From Scandinavium sp036271055 (GTDB lineage Bacteria; Pseudomonadota; Gammaproteobacteria; Enterobacterales; Enterobacteriaceae): a DNA stretch of 64,000 nt. The notes under the pieces are model-generated. The model saw nothing but the letters and a program-made list of their open reading frames with translations. It ran no database searches and had not been told where the DNA came from. Position numbers and translations under genes: made by a program. Shown in pieces: positions 8,309 to 16,438 of the stretch. The stretch covers positions 1 through 64,000 of the forward strand of contig NZ_DATBBJ010000033.1 of NCBI RefSeq assembly GCF_036271055.1. The letters run 5' to 3'. Positions within the stretch are counted from its first letter, which is position 1; each line of letters opens with the position of its first letter.

Positions 8309-9874
8309 TCAGATAACTTGCGAAAGTGATTGATGGTGTACGATTTGATTCTTTCCTCGTCGTTTTGCGTCATACAATAATTTGTCTGCCCGAGAAAATA
8401 ACTGTTCCTCACTTTCATTGTTGGAATAGGAGCAGAATCCTCCACTAAAGGAAGCTGAAAGCCCTTTCTCTCGCCATTTTTTTTGTGCGACCTGGGTTCT
8501 CCATGTATTTAACAACTGCAGGTATTCATTTTTATTACTGCCTTTGAAAATTACCGCCAGTTCTTCACCGCCGTATCTGTAGATCTTATGATGATCACCC
8601 ATAATTTCCATTCCAGACATGCTTATATACTTCAGTACCGAATCACCATTGACGTGGCCGAAGACGTCGTTGATGCTTTTAAAATTATCAAGATCGAGCA
8701 ATGCGAAGAAAAAATTACTTTCTGATGAAATCAAATTAGATATGTCAAGGGACAGTTTTCTTCTGTTAAATAATCCCGTTAACTCGTCGATGAAAGATGC
8801 AGTGTTTGCTGATTTTAACTTTTTACTTTTATCAGAGATGACTTCCGAGACGCTTTCGAATGTTGTATTTTTCTTTTTTATATCAATTCCATTTGATTGC
8901 ATATAAATGGTTGTAAGAAGGGACTTTATATAAGTAGACATTGCCATGTATATCCCTATGCTAAAGATTGAGCCAATTATCGTCAGCAGTATTGATGCGT
9001 TCCTTCCATTATTGACAAACGCATCAAAACTATCCTCTGGAATAATTGTAAATGCTGTCCAGTCTGGATTGCTCGATGACTTAAAATAAATGTATTTATG
9101 CAAAGTAGGATCGAAGAAAAAGCCTTCTTCCTTACTTTCTGCTTTTTTCATCCATTGATTAGGAACTTTTAAAGTAAGGGTCCCATTGGTATTTGTTCCC
9201 ATAATGACTTTTCCACTTAAGTTAGCTATGAAAAATGAACCGTCAAAAGGGATTGTCTTTGATTTTATTTTCTCACTTAGTGTTTTTAACGTTACACCTA
9301 ATGTTATATTGCCCACTTTATTAATATCATCATCATACATGTCGGCGGAACCGAGCATTACCGGCACTTTTTGTTCTTTGCCATTCTTCTTGACGGTAAT
9401 GTTGTAGTCTGAGTAATTTATAACACCAGACTTGGCTCCTGATGTATACCAATCCTGTTGGCTAGGTGTGAACTTTGTTGTTGCAGAAGGAGGGTAGATC
9501 CGGTAATTATCGTCGTTGTCGGTAGCGATAACGCCACTGATGTAGACGTTTGAATTGACTAAAGTTGATATTATTGCATTCTCTTTTTTGGTTTTTTTAT
9601 TAGAGACGAAATTCGATATTGAGTCTTCAGTGACTAAAGCCGATTTCTCAAGTGCATTAAATGCAAGGGTCGTGGCTTTTTTAGGTTCCATGACACAATC
9701 ATTAACAATCTCAACAGTAAAATTCCTCAGGTTGCTTATCACTTCATTTTTGCGGATTGAATTTGTTGTATATAAAAAATAAGTTGTTGAGGATATAAAA
9801 GGTAATGTTCCAAGTAAGAACAGGATAAATATTTTTTTCGAGCTATCCATTTTCATTATTAACATCCATTCCAT
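8309..9874 (-). CDS. Membrane diguanylate cyclase (periplasmic sensor + GGDEF)
   Basis: This 521-residue protein makes cyclic di-GMP. It has one membrane helix at about 14-35, a roughly 250-residue periplasmic region resembling a Cache sensor (DWYTSGAKSG, then FDPTLHKYIYFKSS), a second helix at about 293-315, a short linker and a GGDEF domain at about 363-513. The active site reads GGEEL (435-439) and the metal site is DLDNF (394-398). The RxxD inhibitory site before it is absent, so product inhibition is not expected. Several nearby Met codons (M1, M4, M7) could be the start; M7 has the best ribosome site. It is AT-rich and convergent to the EAL gene. Confidence 0.88.
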   Translation of the reverse strand: MEWMLIMKMDSSKKIFILFLLGTLPFISSTTYFLYTTNSIRKNEVISNLRNFTVEIVNDCVMEPKKATTLAFNALEKSALVTEDSISNFVSNKKTKKENAIISTLVNSNVYISGVIATDNDDNYRIYPPSATTKFTPSQQDWYTSGAKSGVINYSDYNITVKKNGKEQKVPVMLGSADMYDDDINKVGNITLGVTLKTLSEKIKSKTIPFDGSFFIANLSGKVIMGTNTNGTLTLKVPNQWMKKAESKEEGFFFDPTLHKYIYFKSSSNPDWTAFTIIPEDSFDAFVNNGRNASILLTIIGSIFSIGIYMAMSTYIKSLLTTIYMQSNGIDIKKKNTTFESVSEVISDKSKKLKSANTASFIDELTGLFNRRKLSLDISNLISSESNFFFALLDLDNFKSINDVFGHVNGDSVLKYISMSGMEIMGDHHKIYRYGGEELAVIFKGSNKNEYLQLLNTWRTQVAQKKWREKGLSASFSGGFCSYSNNESEEQLFSRADKLLYDAKRRGKNQIVHHQSLSQVI

Positions 9875-9899
9875 AACGTATCGTGAGACCTGTCATGGG

Positions 9900-9926
9900 A
9901 TAGCGGCACAGGCATATAGCTTCTTA
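9900..9926 (-). promoter_or_regulatory. Possible sigma-28 promoter of the diguanylate cyclase
   Basis: On the minus strand the sequence reads TAAGAAGC, eleven bases, then GCCGCTAT. This compares with the FliA consensus TAAAGTTT-N11-GCCGATAA: spacing is exact, GCCG is intact, and -35 keeps TAA. It lies about 25 bases before the first possible start codon, which would place the cyclase in the LafS or FliA regulon. Confidence 0.5.
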
Positions 9927-10150
9927 AATTCAGATAGGCTCTCATATGGGACTCATATTAGAAGCTATTATATTTGATTTTTGGGGAAGAATTTATTCTT
10001 TGGATTAACGCCGAAGGCGTTGAACAGCGCGCTTGTCGCGCTGGCCCCGAAGGGGTGAGCCGCTTGCGGCGAATAATCGAACGAAGTTCGATGGAGAGTC
10101 CGTATCTCAGAAAGCAAAAAACCAGCCCGTAGGCTGGTTTCTTTAAATAG

Positions 10151-10167
10151 TGGTGCCCGGACTCGGA
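10151..10167 (-). other. 17-bp remnant of tRNA-Phe 3' end
   Basis: TGGTGCCCGGACTCGGA is identical to the 3' end of the tRNA-Phe gene at 10314-10330, including the CCA. Such fragments usually mark attachment sites of integrated elements or a lost second tRNA copy. Confidence 0.8.
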
Positions 10168-10277
10168 CTAACGCCGAAGGCGTTGAACAGCGCGCTTGTC
10201 GCGCTGGCCCCGAAGGGGTGAGCCGCTTGCGGCAAATAATCGAACGAAGTTCGATGGAGAGTCCGTATCTCAGAAAG

Positions 10278-10303
10278 CAAAAAACCAGCCCGTAGGCTGG
10301 TTT
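10278..10303 (-). terminator. Terminator of tRNA-Phe
   Basis: Read on the minus strand, an AACCAGCC/GGCTGGTT stem with a four-base loop is followed by a T run. It begins about 11 bases after the tRNA 3' end. The same structure recurs 163 bases further on in the repeat. Confidence 0.85.
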
Positions 10304-10313
10304 CTTTAAATAG

Positions 10314-10389
10314 TGGTGCCCGGACTCGGAATCGAACCAAGGACACGGGGATTTTCAATCCCCTGCTCTACCGACTGAGCTATCCGGGC
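10314..10389 (-). tRNA. pheU: tRNA-Phe (GAA anticodon)
   Basis: On the minus strand this 76-base gene starts GCCCGGATAGCTCAG, carries the anticodon GAA in the loop TTGAAAATC, has the T-arm GGTTCGATTCC and an encoded CCA end. Acceptor stem bases pair fully. In E. coli a tRNA-Phe gene sits beside yjdC in the same way and is a well-known integration site for genomic islands. Confidence 0.97.
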
Positions 10390-10399
10390 AACGGGGCGA

Positions 10400-10428
10400 A
10401 TTAAACCCTAATCAGCGTTTCGCGTCAA
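10400..10428 (-). promoter_or_regulatory. Sigma-70 promoter of tRNA-Phe
   Basis: On the minus strand TTGACG (10423-10428) and TTTAAT (10400-10405) are separated by 17 bases. A GC-rich discriminator (CGCCCCG) follows, typical of stringently controlled stable RNA promoters. It lies about ten bases before the tRNA. Confidence 0.75.
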
Positions 10429-10513
10429 CCCAAATCACGGATAATCAGCGCGTTTGCTTAACTTTGCGGCAATTTGCACGAATTCGCTGCGATTCAGGTC
10501 AATCAACCAACAG

Positions 10514-11089
10514 TCAGGTTAATGCGCCTCCGGAGCGGCACTGTGCGAAGCGTAAAATATCCTCTGCCAGCCGCTGTGCGGTGTCGACATCCTGCTGGCT
10601 ACGCTTGACCAGTAAACGGCTCAGGCAGCCTTCCAGCACCAGTTCCATTTGCTTTGCGACCATCGTCGGGTCATCGACTTCGAGCTTCGTCAGCAGCTCA
10701 TGGGTGAACTCATGGGCGGCACGTTTCTGTAAATCCGCTAACTGATGGATAGGATGCTCTGGATCCGGATAAAACGTACAGGCGGCAATAAACAGGCAGC
10801 CTGGATAGCGATTGTTGCTGACGCATTCGGTCAACGCGCTATAGCGGGCCAACAGCTTTTGCTCGCTGGTGAGCGCTTCGTTGAGCATTAACTGGCGGCG
10901 CCAGATATCCACCTGTTGGCTGAGAAAACGCAATACGTCATACAGCAGCGCTTCTTTATCGGGCCAGAAACGCTTCAGGGAGTCGAGCGGAGTATTGACC
11001 TCTTTGGCCACCATCTCCAGTGTTGTGTCGGCAATCCCTTTAATCTCAAGTAATTGCAGGGCTTTCCCCAATACGTCTTCGCGTTGCAC
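10514..11089 (-). CDS. yjdC: TetR-family transcriptional regulator YjdC
   Basis: This 191-residue protein has an N-terminal TetR helix-turn-helix at about residues 5-50 (ALQLLEIKGIADTTLEMVAKEVNTPLDSLKRFW) and a helical ligand-binding C-terminal domain. Length and place, directly downstream of dsbD on the same strand, match E. coli YjdC, whose ligand and targets are not established. Only about 36 bases separate it from the dsbD stop, so cotranscription is likely. Confidence 0.85.
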   Translation of the reverse strand: MQREDVLGKALQLLEIKGIADTTLEMVAKEVNTPLDSLKRFWPDKEALLYDVLRFLSQQVDIWRRQLMLNEALTSEQKLLARYSALTECVSNNRYPGCLFIAACTFYPDPEHPIHQLADLQKRAAHEFTHELLTKLEVDDPTMVAKQMELVLEGCLSRLLVKRSQQDVDTAQRLAEDILRFAQCRSGGALT

Positions 11090-11125
11090 GGCTTTATCCT
11101 CCGTTAATCCCTTTAAAAGTGTCGT

Positions 11126-12829
11126 TTACCGGGCCAGTTTCTGCAAATGCGCATGAAACGTGGCGGCGTCCATAAACCCGGCAACCCGCATGGCTGGGAT
11201 CTCTTTACCTGCGGCATCAAAAAACAGAATGGTGGGTAGACCGGGAACTTGCAACTGTTTAAGCAGTTCCGCGTCTTCAGCTGTGTTGCGCGTCACGTCG
11301 GCCTGGAGCAAAACGCTCTCTTTCAGCGCCTGCTGAACCTGCGGATCGCTAAAGGTGTATTTCTCGAACTCTTTACAGGCTACGCACCAGTCGGCGTAGA
11401 GGTCGAGCATCACCGGTTTACCCTTGGCCTGCGCCAATGCCTGATTAAGGTCATTGATGTTGGCAATGCGAGTGAAGTTCAGATGTGCTTGCTGCTGCGT
11501 TGATACTGTACCAAAAGCCCAATCCTGGAGCGGACGGGCGCTGATAAATGCGGCTGCCAGCAGGACAATTTGTACTACGCGCATCCACGATTTTTTCGCT
11601 GTCAGGCTGGTAATAAATGCCCATCCGAAGAATGCGATGCCAAGTATCGACCACAACCGCAGCCCCCAAACGTCACCGATAATGCGCTCCAGCAGGAACA
11701 CCGGCAACGCCAGGATCACAAAACCAAACGCAATTTTGACCTGCGCCATCCAAGGGCCACTTTTCGGCAGCAGACGGTTGCCAAAAACGGTGACCAGAAT
11801 CAGCGGTAAGCCCATGCCCAACGCATACAAATACAGCGTTCCACCGCCAAGCCACAGATTACCGCTTTGGGCAATGTACAGCAGGATAGCGCTGAGCGGG
11901 GCGGTTGTGCACGGCGAACAAATCAGCCCGGCAATCGCGCCCATCGCAAAGACGCCGCCTGCTGAGCCGCCTTGTTGGCGGTTACTCATCAGCGCCAGGC
12001 GTGTTTGCAGCGAAGAAGGCAGTTGCAGACTGAACAGGCCGAACATCGACAGTGCCAGCAGGACAAACACCGCCGACAGGCCAATCAAGACGTAAGGATG
12101 CTGGAGTGCTGCCTGGAATTGTAATCCTGCCGCAGCCACCACCAGACCGAGCGCGGTGTAGGTCAGCGCCATGCCCTGAACGTAGATAAACGCCAACAGC
12201 AGTGCGCGGCCCGTGGAGAGGCGTTCTTTGCCGCCGAGCACAATCCCGGAGATCAGCGGATACATCGGCAATACGCACGGCGTGAAGGCGATCCCGATAC
12301 CAATCAACAGCGCCCAAAGGGCCGAGAACGGGAGCGTCCCGGTGGTATCACTGGACGGCGCTTTTTCGCCGGTTGGGGCTGCGGATGAAATAGCTGCCGC
12401 AGCGGCTACTTCATTCAGCGGGATGACTTTGGTTTCGGGTGGATAGCAGAACCCGGCTTCGGCACAGCCTTGATACGTCACCGTCAGCGTTGCGCCTTTG
12501 CTCGCCTGGCTGATAGTGACGGGCAGCATCAGCTTATGGCGATAAATTTCACTTTTGCCAAAAAATTCATCTTCATGCCATTCGCCGTTGGGCAATTGCA
12601 AGGGGGCAATCGATGCCTGAGCGGGCGTGATACTGACCTGTTTACGGTACAAGTAATAGCCGTCTTTGATCTGCCAGCTCAGATTAAGGTCGTGGGCGTT
12701 CTGCTGAAAATCGAAGGCAAAAGCTTGATCGGCAGGTATGAAATTGGAGCGACCGGGCGCGTCAAACAGCCCGGCGAAGGCTGTGGTGCTGCACAGCAGC
12801 AGGATCAGCGTAAGGAATCGTTGAGCCAT
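11126..12829 (-). CDS. dsbD: Thiol:disulfide interchange protein DsbD
   Basis: This 567-residue inner-membrane protein carries electrons from cytoplasmic thioredoxin to periplasmic DsbC, DsbG and CcmG. It has a signal peptide (1-19) and an N-terminal immunoglobulin-like domain with C122 and C128 (CAEAGFC). Eight membrane segments follow, carrying the redox pair in FTPCVLP and CSPC. A C-terminal thioredoxin domain has the motif WCVAC. All three redox pairs are intact. Its start lies inside the end of cutA (25-base overlap), as in E. coli. Confidence 0.97.
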   Translation of the reverse strand: MAQRFLTLILLLCSTTAFAGLFDAPGRSNFIPADQAFAFDFQQNAHDLNLSWQIKDGYYLYRKQVSITPAQASIAPLQLPNGEWHEDEFFGKSEIYRHKLMLPVTISQASKGATLTVTYQGCAEAGFCYPPETKVIPLNEVAAAAAISSAAPTGEKAPSSDTTGTLPFSALWALLIGIGIAFTPCVLPMYPLISGIVLGGKERLSTGRALLLAFIYVQGMALTYTALGLVVAAAGLQFQAALQHPYVLIGLSAVFVLLALSMFGLFSLQLPSSLQTRLALMSNRQQGGSAGGVFAMGAIAGLICSPCTTAPLSAILLYIAQSGNLWLGGGTLYLYALGMGLPLILVTVFGNRLLPKSGPWMAQVKIAFGFVILALPVFLLERIIGDVWGLRLWSILGIAFFGWAFITSLTAKKSWMRVVQIVLLAAAFISARPLQDWAFGTVSTQQQAHLNFTRIANINDLNQALAQAKGKPVMLDLYADWCVACKEFEKYTFSDPQVQQALKESVLLQADVTRNTAEDAELLKQLQVPGLPTILFFDAAGKEIPAMRVAGFMDAATFHAHLQKLAR

Positions 12830-13128
12830 GAGAGGTAATCTTTGTCTCCGTGGGAAACGGGTAAAACCAGCAATTCTGGCGTCTGATACGGGTGATGTGA
12901 CTTCAGGCAGTCGAGCAATGCCTGCTGGTGTTCCGTGTCGGATTTCAGCAGCATCTGCACTTCATACTCCTGTTCGAGCTTGCCTTCCCAGTAGTAGAGC
13001 GATGTGGCACCCGGTAACAGCGTGACACAAGCCGCCAGCTTTTCAGCCAATACTTTGGCTGCCAGGTCCTGAGCGGTCGCTTCATCCGGGGCGGTACAGA
13101 GCACAACAACGGCGTCGGGCAGGGTCAT
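12805..13128 (-). CDS. cutA: Divalent-cation tolerance protein CutA
   Basis: This protein has 107 residues from the ATG at 13128, which has an AGG ribosome site. A GTG ten codons upstream is possible, but its extra residues do not resemble the family. CutA forms a ferredoxin-like trimer; conserved stretches are VVVLCTAPDE, KLAACVTLLPG and SLYYWEGKL. The C-terminus, HHPYQTPELLVLP, is typical. Its role in copper tolerance is known genetically but the biochemical function is unclear. It overlaps dsbD and follows dcuA on the same strand. Confidence 0.95.
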   Translation of the reverse strand: MTLPDAVVVLCTAPDEATAQDLAAKVLAEKLAACVTLLPGATSLYYWEGKLEQEYEVQMLLKSDTEHQQALLDCLKSHHPYQTPELLVLPVSHGDKDYLSWLNDSLR

Positions 13129-13192
13129 CGTCAACCTCGTATCGGCGAAAAAAGGCACTATAGCACGATGCGCTGGCGGGGGAGGAATGACT

Positions 13193-13211
13193 CGGGCCGC
13201 TGAGCGGCCCG
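13193..13211. terminator. Hairpin downstream of dcuA
   Basis: A perfect CGGGCCGC/GCGGCCCG stem with loop TGA lies 30 bases after the dcuA stop. On the minus strand no clear T run follows, so it may be a transcript-stabilising or weak terminator structure. Confidence 0.4.
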
Positions 13212-13241
13212 ACTTTAAGGATTTTTACACGCGGGTGTGCT

Positions 13242-14543
13242 TTACAGAATGAGGCTGCCGAGCACAAAACCAAAGCACACGGAGAAAATCACGCCCATAG
13301 TGCCCGGGATAAAGAACGGATGGTTAAATACGAAGCGACCAATGCGTGTGGTGCCGGTGTCATCCATTTGCACCGCGGCGACGAGTGTCGGGTACGTCGG
13401 CAGAATAAACAGGCCAGATACCGCCGCAAAGGATGCGACCGCCGTCAGTGGAGAGACGTTCAGCGCCAGCGCCATTGGCATCAGTGCTTTCGCCGTTGCC
13501 GCCTGAGAATAGAGCAGCGCAGAAGCGAAGAAGAAGATAACGGCCAGCAGCCATGGATGGCCCTGAATAACGGTTCCCGCAGTCTCTTTGATCCAGTCAA
13601 TATTCGCGGACACAAAAGTATCGCCCAGCCACGCCACGCCCAGAATACAGATACAGGCGCTCATCCCGGCTTTAAAGGTGCTGGAGCTGAGAATGCTGTC
13701 GGTTTCGACGCGGCACAAGATTGTGGTGAGTGTCGCGACGCTCAGCATGATAATCAAAATAGCGTTAGTCGTGTTCATGAGTGGTGTGGCGACGAGGCCC
13801 AGACTTGGACTGTTAATGATGGCATAAGCCACTACGCACACAACGCCGAGCAGGAACATCAGCACTGAAAGTTTGGCGCGCGGTTTGATTTCCATCTGGC
13901 GTTCGCCGCGCAGTTCAACCAGGCCTTCTTCCAGACGTTTCAGGTACACCGGGTCGTCGGAGAGTTTTGAGTTAAACAGCATGGTGACGAGGAAAGACAT
14001 CAGCAGTACCGCCATCAATGTCGACGGGATAACCACCGACAGCAGATGAATATAGCTGATACCGTGGCCTTCCATCACCGAAGACATATACACCACCGCA
14101 GCGGAAATGGGTGATGCGGTAATGGCTATCTGAGCAGAAACAACGGCTGTTGAAAGTGGACGGCAGGGCTTGATGCCTTGCTCTTTCGCCACTTCGGCAA
14201 TCACGGGCAGCGTTGCCAGGGAGATATTACCGGTGCCTGCGAAAACGGTCAGGAAATAGGTGACGATCGGCGCAAGAATGGTGATGTATTTTGGGTTCTT
14301 ACGCAGCAGCTTTTCGGTTTGATTGACGAGGTAATCGAGGCCGCCAGCGATCTGCATGGCAGAAATCGCCGCAATCACCGCCATGATTATTGAGATAACG
14401 TCAAACGGGATATGCCCTGGTTTCACGCCAATAATTGCCAGCACCAACACGCCCAAACCGCCCGCGTAACCGATACCAATGCCTCCTAACCTTGCGCCGA
14501 GAAAAATCGCCGCTAATACAATGATAAGTTCGATGACTATCAT
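13242..14543 (-). CDS. dcuA: Anaerobic C4-dicarboxylate transporter DcuA
   Basis: This 433-residue inner-membrane protein of the Dcu family exchanges aspartate, fumarate, malate and succinate, mainly during anaerobic growth. It is highly hydrophobic throughout, beginning MIVIELIIVLAAIFLGARLGGIGIGYAGG, with about ten or more membrane segments. Its length equals E. coli DcuA. It lies downstream of aspA on the same strand with a terminator between them. Together they supply fumarate from aspartate for the frd reductase encoded elsewhere in the window. Confidence 0.97.
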   Translation of the reverse strand: MIVIELIIVLAAIFLGARLGGIGIGYAGGLGVLVLAIIGVKPGHIPFDVISIIMAVIAAISAMQIAGGLDYLVNQTEKLLRKNPKYITILAPIVTYFLTVFAGTGNISLATLPVIAEVAKEQGIKPCRPLSTAVVSAQIAITASPISAAVVYMSSVMEGHGISYIHLLSVVIPSTLMAVLLMSFLVTMLFNSKLSDDPVYLKRLEEGLVELRGERQMEIKPRAKLSVLMFLLGVVCVVAYAIINSPSLGLVATPLMNTTNAILIIMLSVATLTTILCRVETDSILSSSTFKAGMSACICILGVAWLGDTFVSANIDWIKETAGTVIQGHPWLLAVIFFFASALLYSQAATAKALMPMALALNVSPLTAVASFAAVSGLFILPTYPTLVAAVQMDDTGTTRIGRFVFNHPFFIPGTMGVIFSVCFGFVLGSLIL

Positions 14544-14614
14544 GACCGCTTCCTTGAATGTTGAATGTTAGATGTTGGATACGTAAATGTTATTTTTTTG
14601 ATGTTCCAAAAATG

Positions 14615-14642
14615 AAAAAAGGCACGTCACCGCTGACGTGCC
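14615..14642 (-). terminator. Terminator between aspA and dcuA
   Basis: A GGCACGTCA/TGACGTGCC stem (14621-14629 with 14634-14642) is followed on the minus strand by six T residues. It probably ends a share of aspA transcripts and makes dcuA partly independent. Confidence 0.88.
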
Positions 14643-14665
14643 TTACATAATGTTAACCTGAATTA

Positions 14666-16102
14666 TTACTGTTCGCTTTCATCGGTAAAGCGCTTAGCTT
14701 TATAAGCCGGGTGCATCAGGTTTTGCGGGGAGAAGATATCGTCCAGTTCCGCTTCGGTGAGCAAACCGCGCTCCAACACCACTTCACGTACGCTCTTGCC
14801 GGTTTCCGCACAAATTTTGCCGACGATATCGCCGTTGTGGTGGCCGATGAACGGGTTGAGATAAGTGACGATGCCGATGGAGTTGTAGACATAGCTCTCG
14901 CACACCGCTTTGTTGGCGGTAATGCCGTTGATGCATTTTTCCAGCAGGTTGTAGCAGGCGTTGGTCAGAATGTGGATGGACTCAAACATCGCCTGACCAA
15001 TGACTGGTTCCATGACGTTCAGCTGGAGCTGACCCGCTTCGGATGCCATGGTCACGGTAATGTCGTTGCCGATAACCTTGAAGCACACCTGATTGACGAC
15101 TTCTGGCACCACCGGGTTCACTTTGGCTGGCATGATAGACGAGCCTGCTTGCAGCTCTGGCAGATTGATTTCGTTCAGGCCCGCGCGTGGGCCGGAAGAG
15201 AGCAGGCGCAGGTCGTTACAGATTTTCGACAGCTTCACCGCCAGGCGTTTCAGGGCGCTGTGTACCATCACATACGCGCCACAGTCGGAGGTGGCTTCAA
15301 TCAGATCTTCGGCAGGCACAACCGGCATGTTGGAGACTTCCGCCAGTTTCTGCACCGCCAGTTGCTGATAGCCGTCCGGCGTATTCAGGCGTGTGCCGAT
15401 AGCGGTCGCACCGAGGTTCACTTCCAGTAGTAACTCCGCAGTGCGCAGCAGGTTTTTGGTTTCTTCGTTCAGCAGCACGTTGAACGCGTGGAACTCCTGA
15501 CCGAGTGTCATCGGCACTGCGTCCTGCAACTGGGTGCGACCCATTTTAAGCACGTCTTCGAACTCAACGGATTTGCGCTGGAAGCCGTCGCCTAATTGAT
15601 TGATGGCATCAATCAGTTTGGTCACAGAGGCATAGACCGCGATGCGGAAACCGGTTGGGTATGCGTCGTTGGTGGACTGGCATTTGTTCACGTGATCGTT
15701 AGGGTTCAGGTACTGATATTCCCCTTTCTGATGCCCCATCAGCTCCAGACCGATGTTCGCCAGCACTTCGTTGGTGTTCATGTTCACGGAAGTCCCCGCG
15801 CCGCCCTGATAGACGTCGACCGGGAACTGATCCATGCATTTGCCGTTATTCAGGACTTCATCACATGCGGCAATAATGGCGTTAGCGACACCTTTAGGAA
15901 TGGTGTGCAGCTCTTTATTTGCCAGTGCGGCGGCCTTCTTCACCATGACCATTCCACGGACAAACTCGGGGATGTCGCTGATTTTGCTGTTACTGATGTA
16001 GAAGTTTTCAATCGCTCTAAGAGTGTGGATGCCGTAGTAAGCGTCCGCTGGAACTTCCCTGGTACCCAACAAGTCTTCTTCGATACGAATGTTGTTTAAC
16101 AT
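14666..16102 (-). CDS. aspA: Aspartate ammonia-lyase
   Basis: This 478-residue cytoplasmic enzyme converts L-aspartate to fumarate and ammonia. The fumarase/aspartase signature GSSIMPAKVNP is visible in the middle of the protein, as are TSDCGAYVMVH and the N-terminal NNIRIEEDLLGTREVPADAYYG. The ATG at 16102 has an AAGG ribosome site and gives the exact E. coli length; an in-frame extension of 14 codons is not supported. The C-terminus (YTDESEQ-like) matches the family. Confidence 0.98.
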   Translation of the reverse strand: MLNNIRIEEDLLGTREVPADAYYGIHTLRAIENFYISNSKISDIPEFVRGMVMVKKAAALANKELHTIPKGVANAIIAACDEVLNNGKCMDQFPVDVYQGGAGTSVNMNTNEVLANIGLELMGHQKGEYQYLNPNDHVNKCQSTNDAYPTGFRIAVYASVTKLIDAINQLGDGFQRKSVEFEDVLKMGRTQLQDAVPMTLGQEFHAFNVLLNEETKNLLRTAELLLEVNLGATAIGTRLNTPDGYQQLAVQKLAEVSNMPVVPAEDLIEATSDCGAYVMVHSALKRLAVKLSKICNDLRLLSSGPRAGLNEINLPELQAGSSIMPAKVNPVVPEVVNQVCFKVIGNDITVTMASEAGQLQLNVMEPVIGQAMFESIHILTNACYNLLEKCINGITANKAVCESYVYNSIGIVTYLNPFIGHHNGDIVGKICAETGKSVREVVLERGLLTEAELDDIFSPQNLMHPAYKAKRFTDESEQ

Positions 16103-16286
16103 GTGAACCTTCTTGATTAAGCTGCTAATGAATTTGCTCAACACACAGGATGAGTGGGGTCATGTGTGTTTTTTGGCCGACGATTATTTCCTTAATCGAC
16201 CCAGAGCCCATGATCATATGCTGATAATAGCGAATTGCCGTAATCTGGATCACTTATTATGCGCCGATTCGCATCAGATTTATTAA

Positions 16287-16306
16287 TCTGTGAAATGAAT
16301 CACCGC
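16287..16306. promoter_or_regulatory. CRP-type site between aspA and fxsA
   Basis: The core TGTGA, six bases, TCACC (16289-16304) matches the CRP consensus with one change. It lies in the 336-base divergent region 16103-16438, which holds no gene. aspA is known to be CRP-activated in E. coli; assignment to aspA here is inference. Confidence 0.6.
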
Positions 16307-16438
16307 AAAGAGTGTAGGGGAAAAAAGAACGGCTGCGCCGATTGAAAATGGTGATTTTGCCTCCATCTCCAGATCATGCGAATCGCAAACTCATTTAAAC
16401 CGTCGCCGAAAGCGGCGGTTGCTTAACAGGAGACACCA

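Larger units (their letters stand above)
10006..10330. repeat. 163-bp tandem repeat, two copies, with five hairpins each
   Basis: Positions 10006-10167 recur at 10169-10330 with one base change seen (G at 10071, A at 10234). Each copy contains five consecutive perfect hairpins. In copy 1 these are 10007-10021, 10025-10043, 10045-10055, 10059-10070 and 10077-10091. A terminator stem and the last 17 bases of the tRNA-Phe gene follow. Three of the loops are GAA closed by C-G, which on the minus strand reads as the stable C(TTCG)G tetraloop. Together with the cyclase promoter region this fills 9875-10313; I see no gene there. Confidence 0.85.

Noticed and set aside
13129..13158. GTG-initiated N-terminal extension of cutA
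   Set aside because: The ten extra residues do not resemble the family and the internal ATG has an AGG site.
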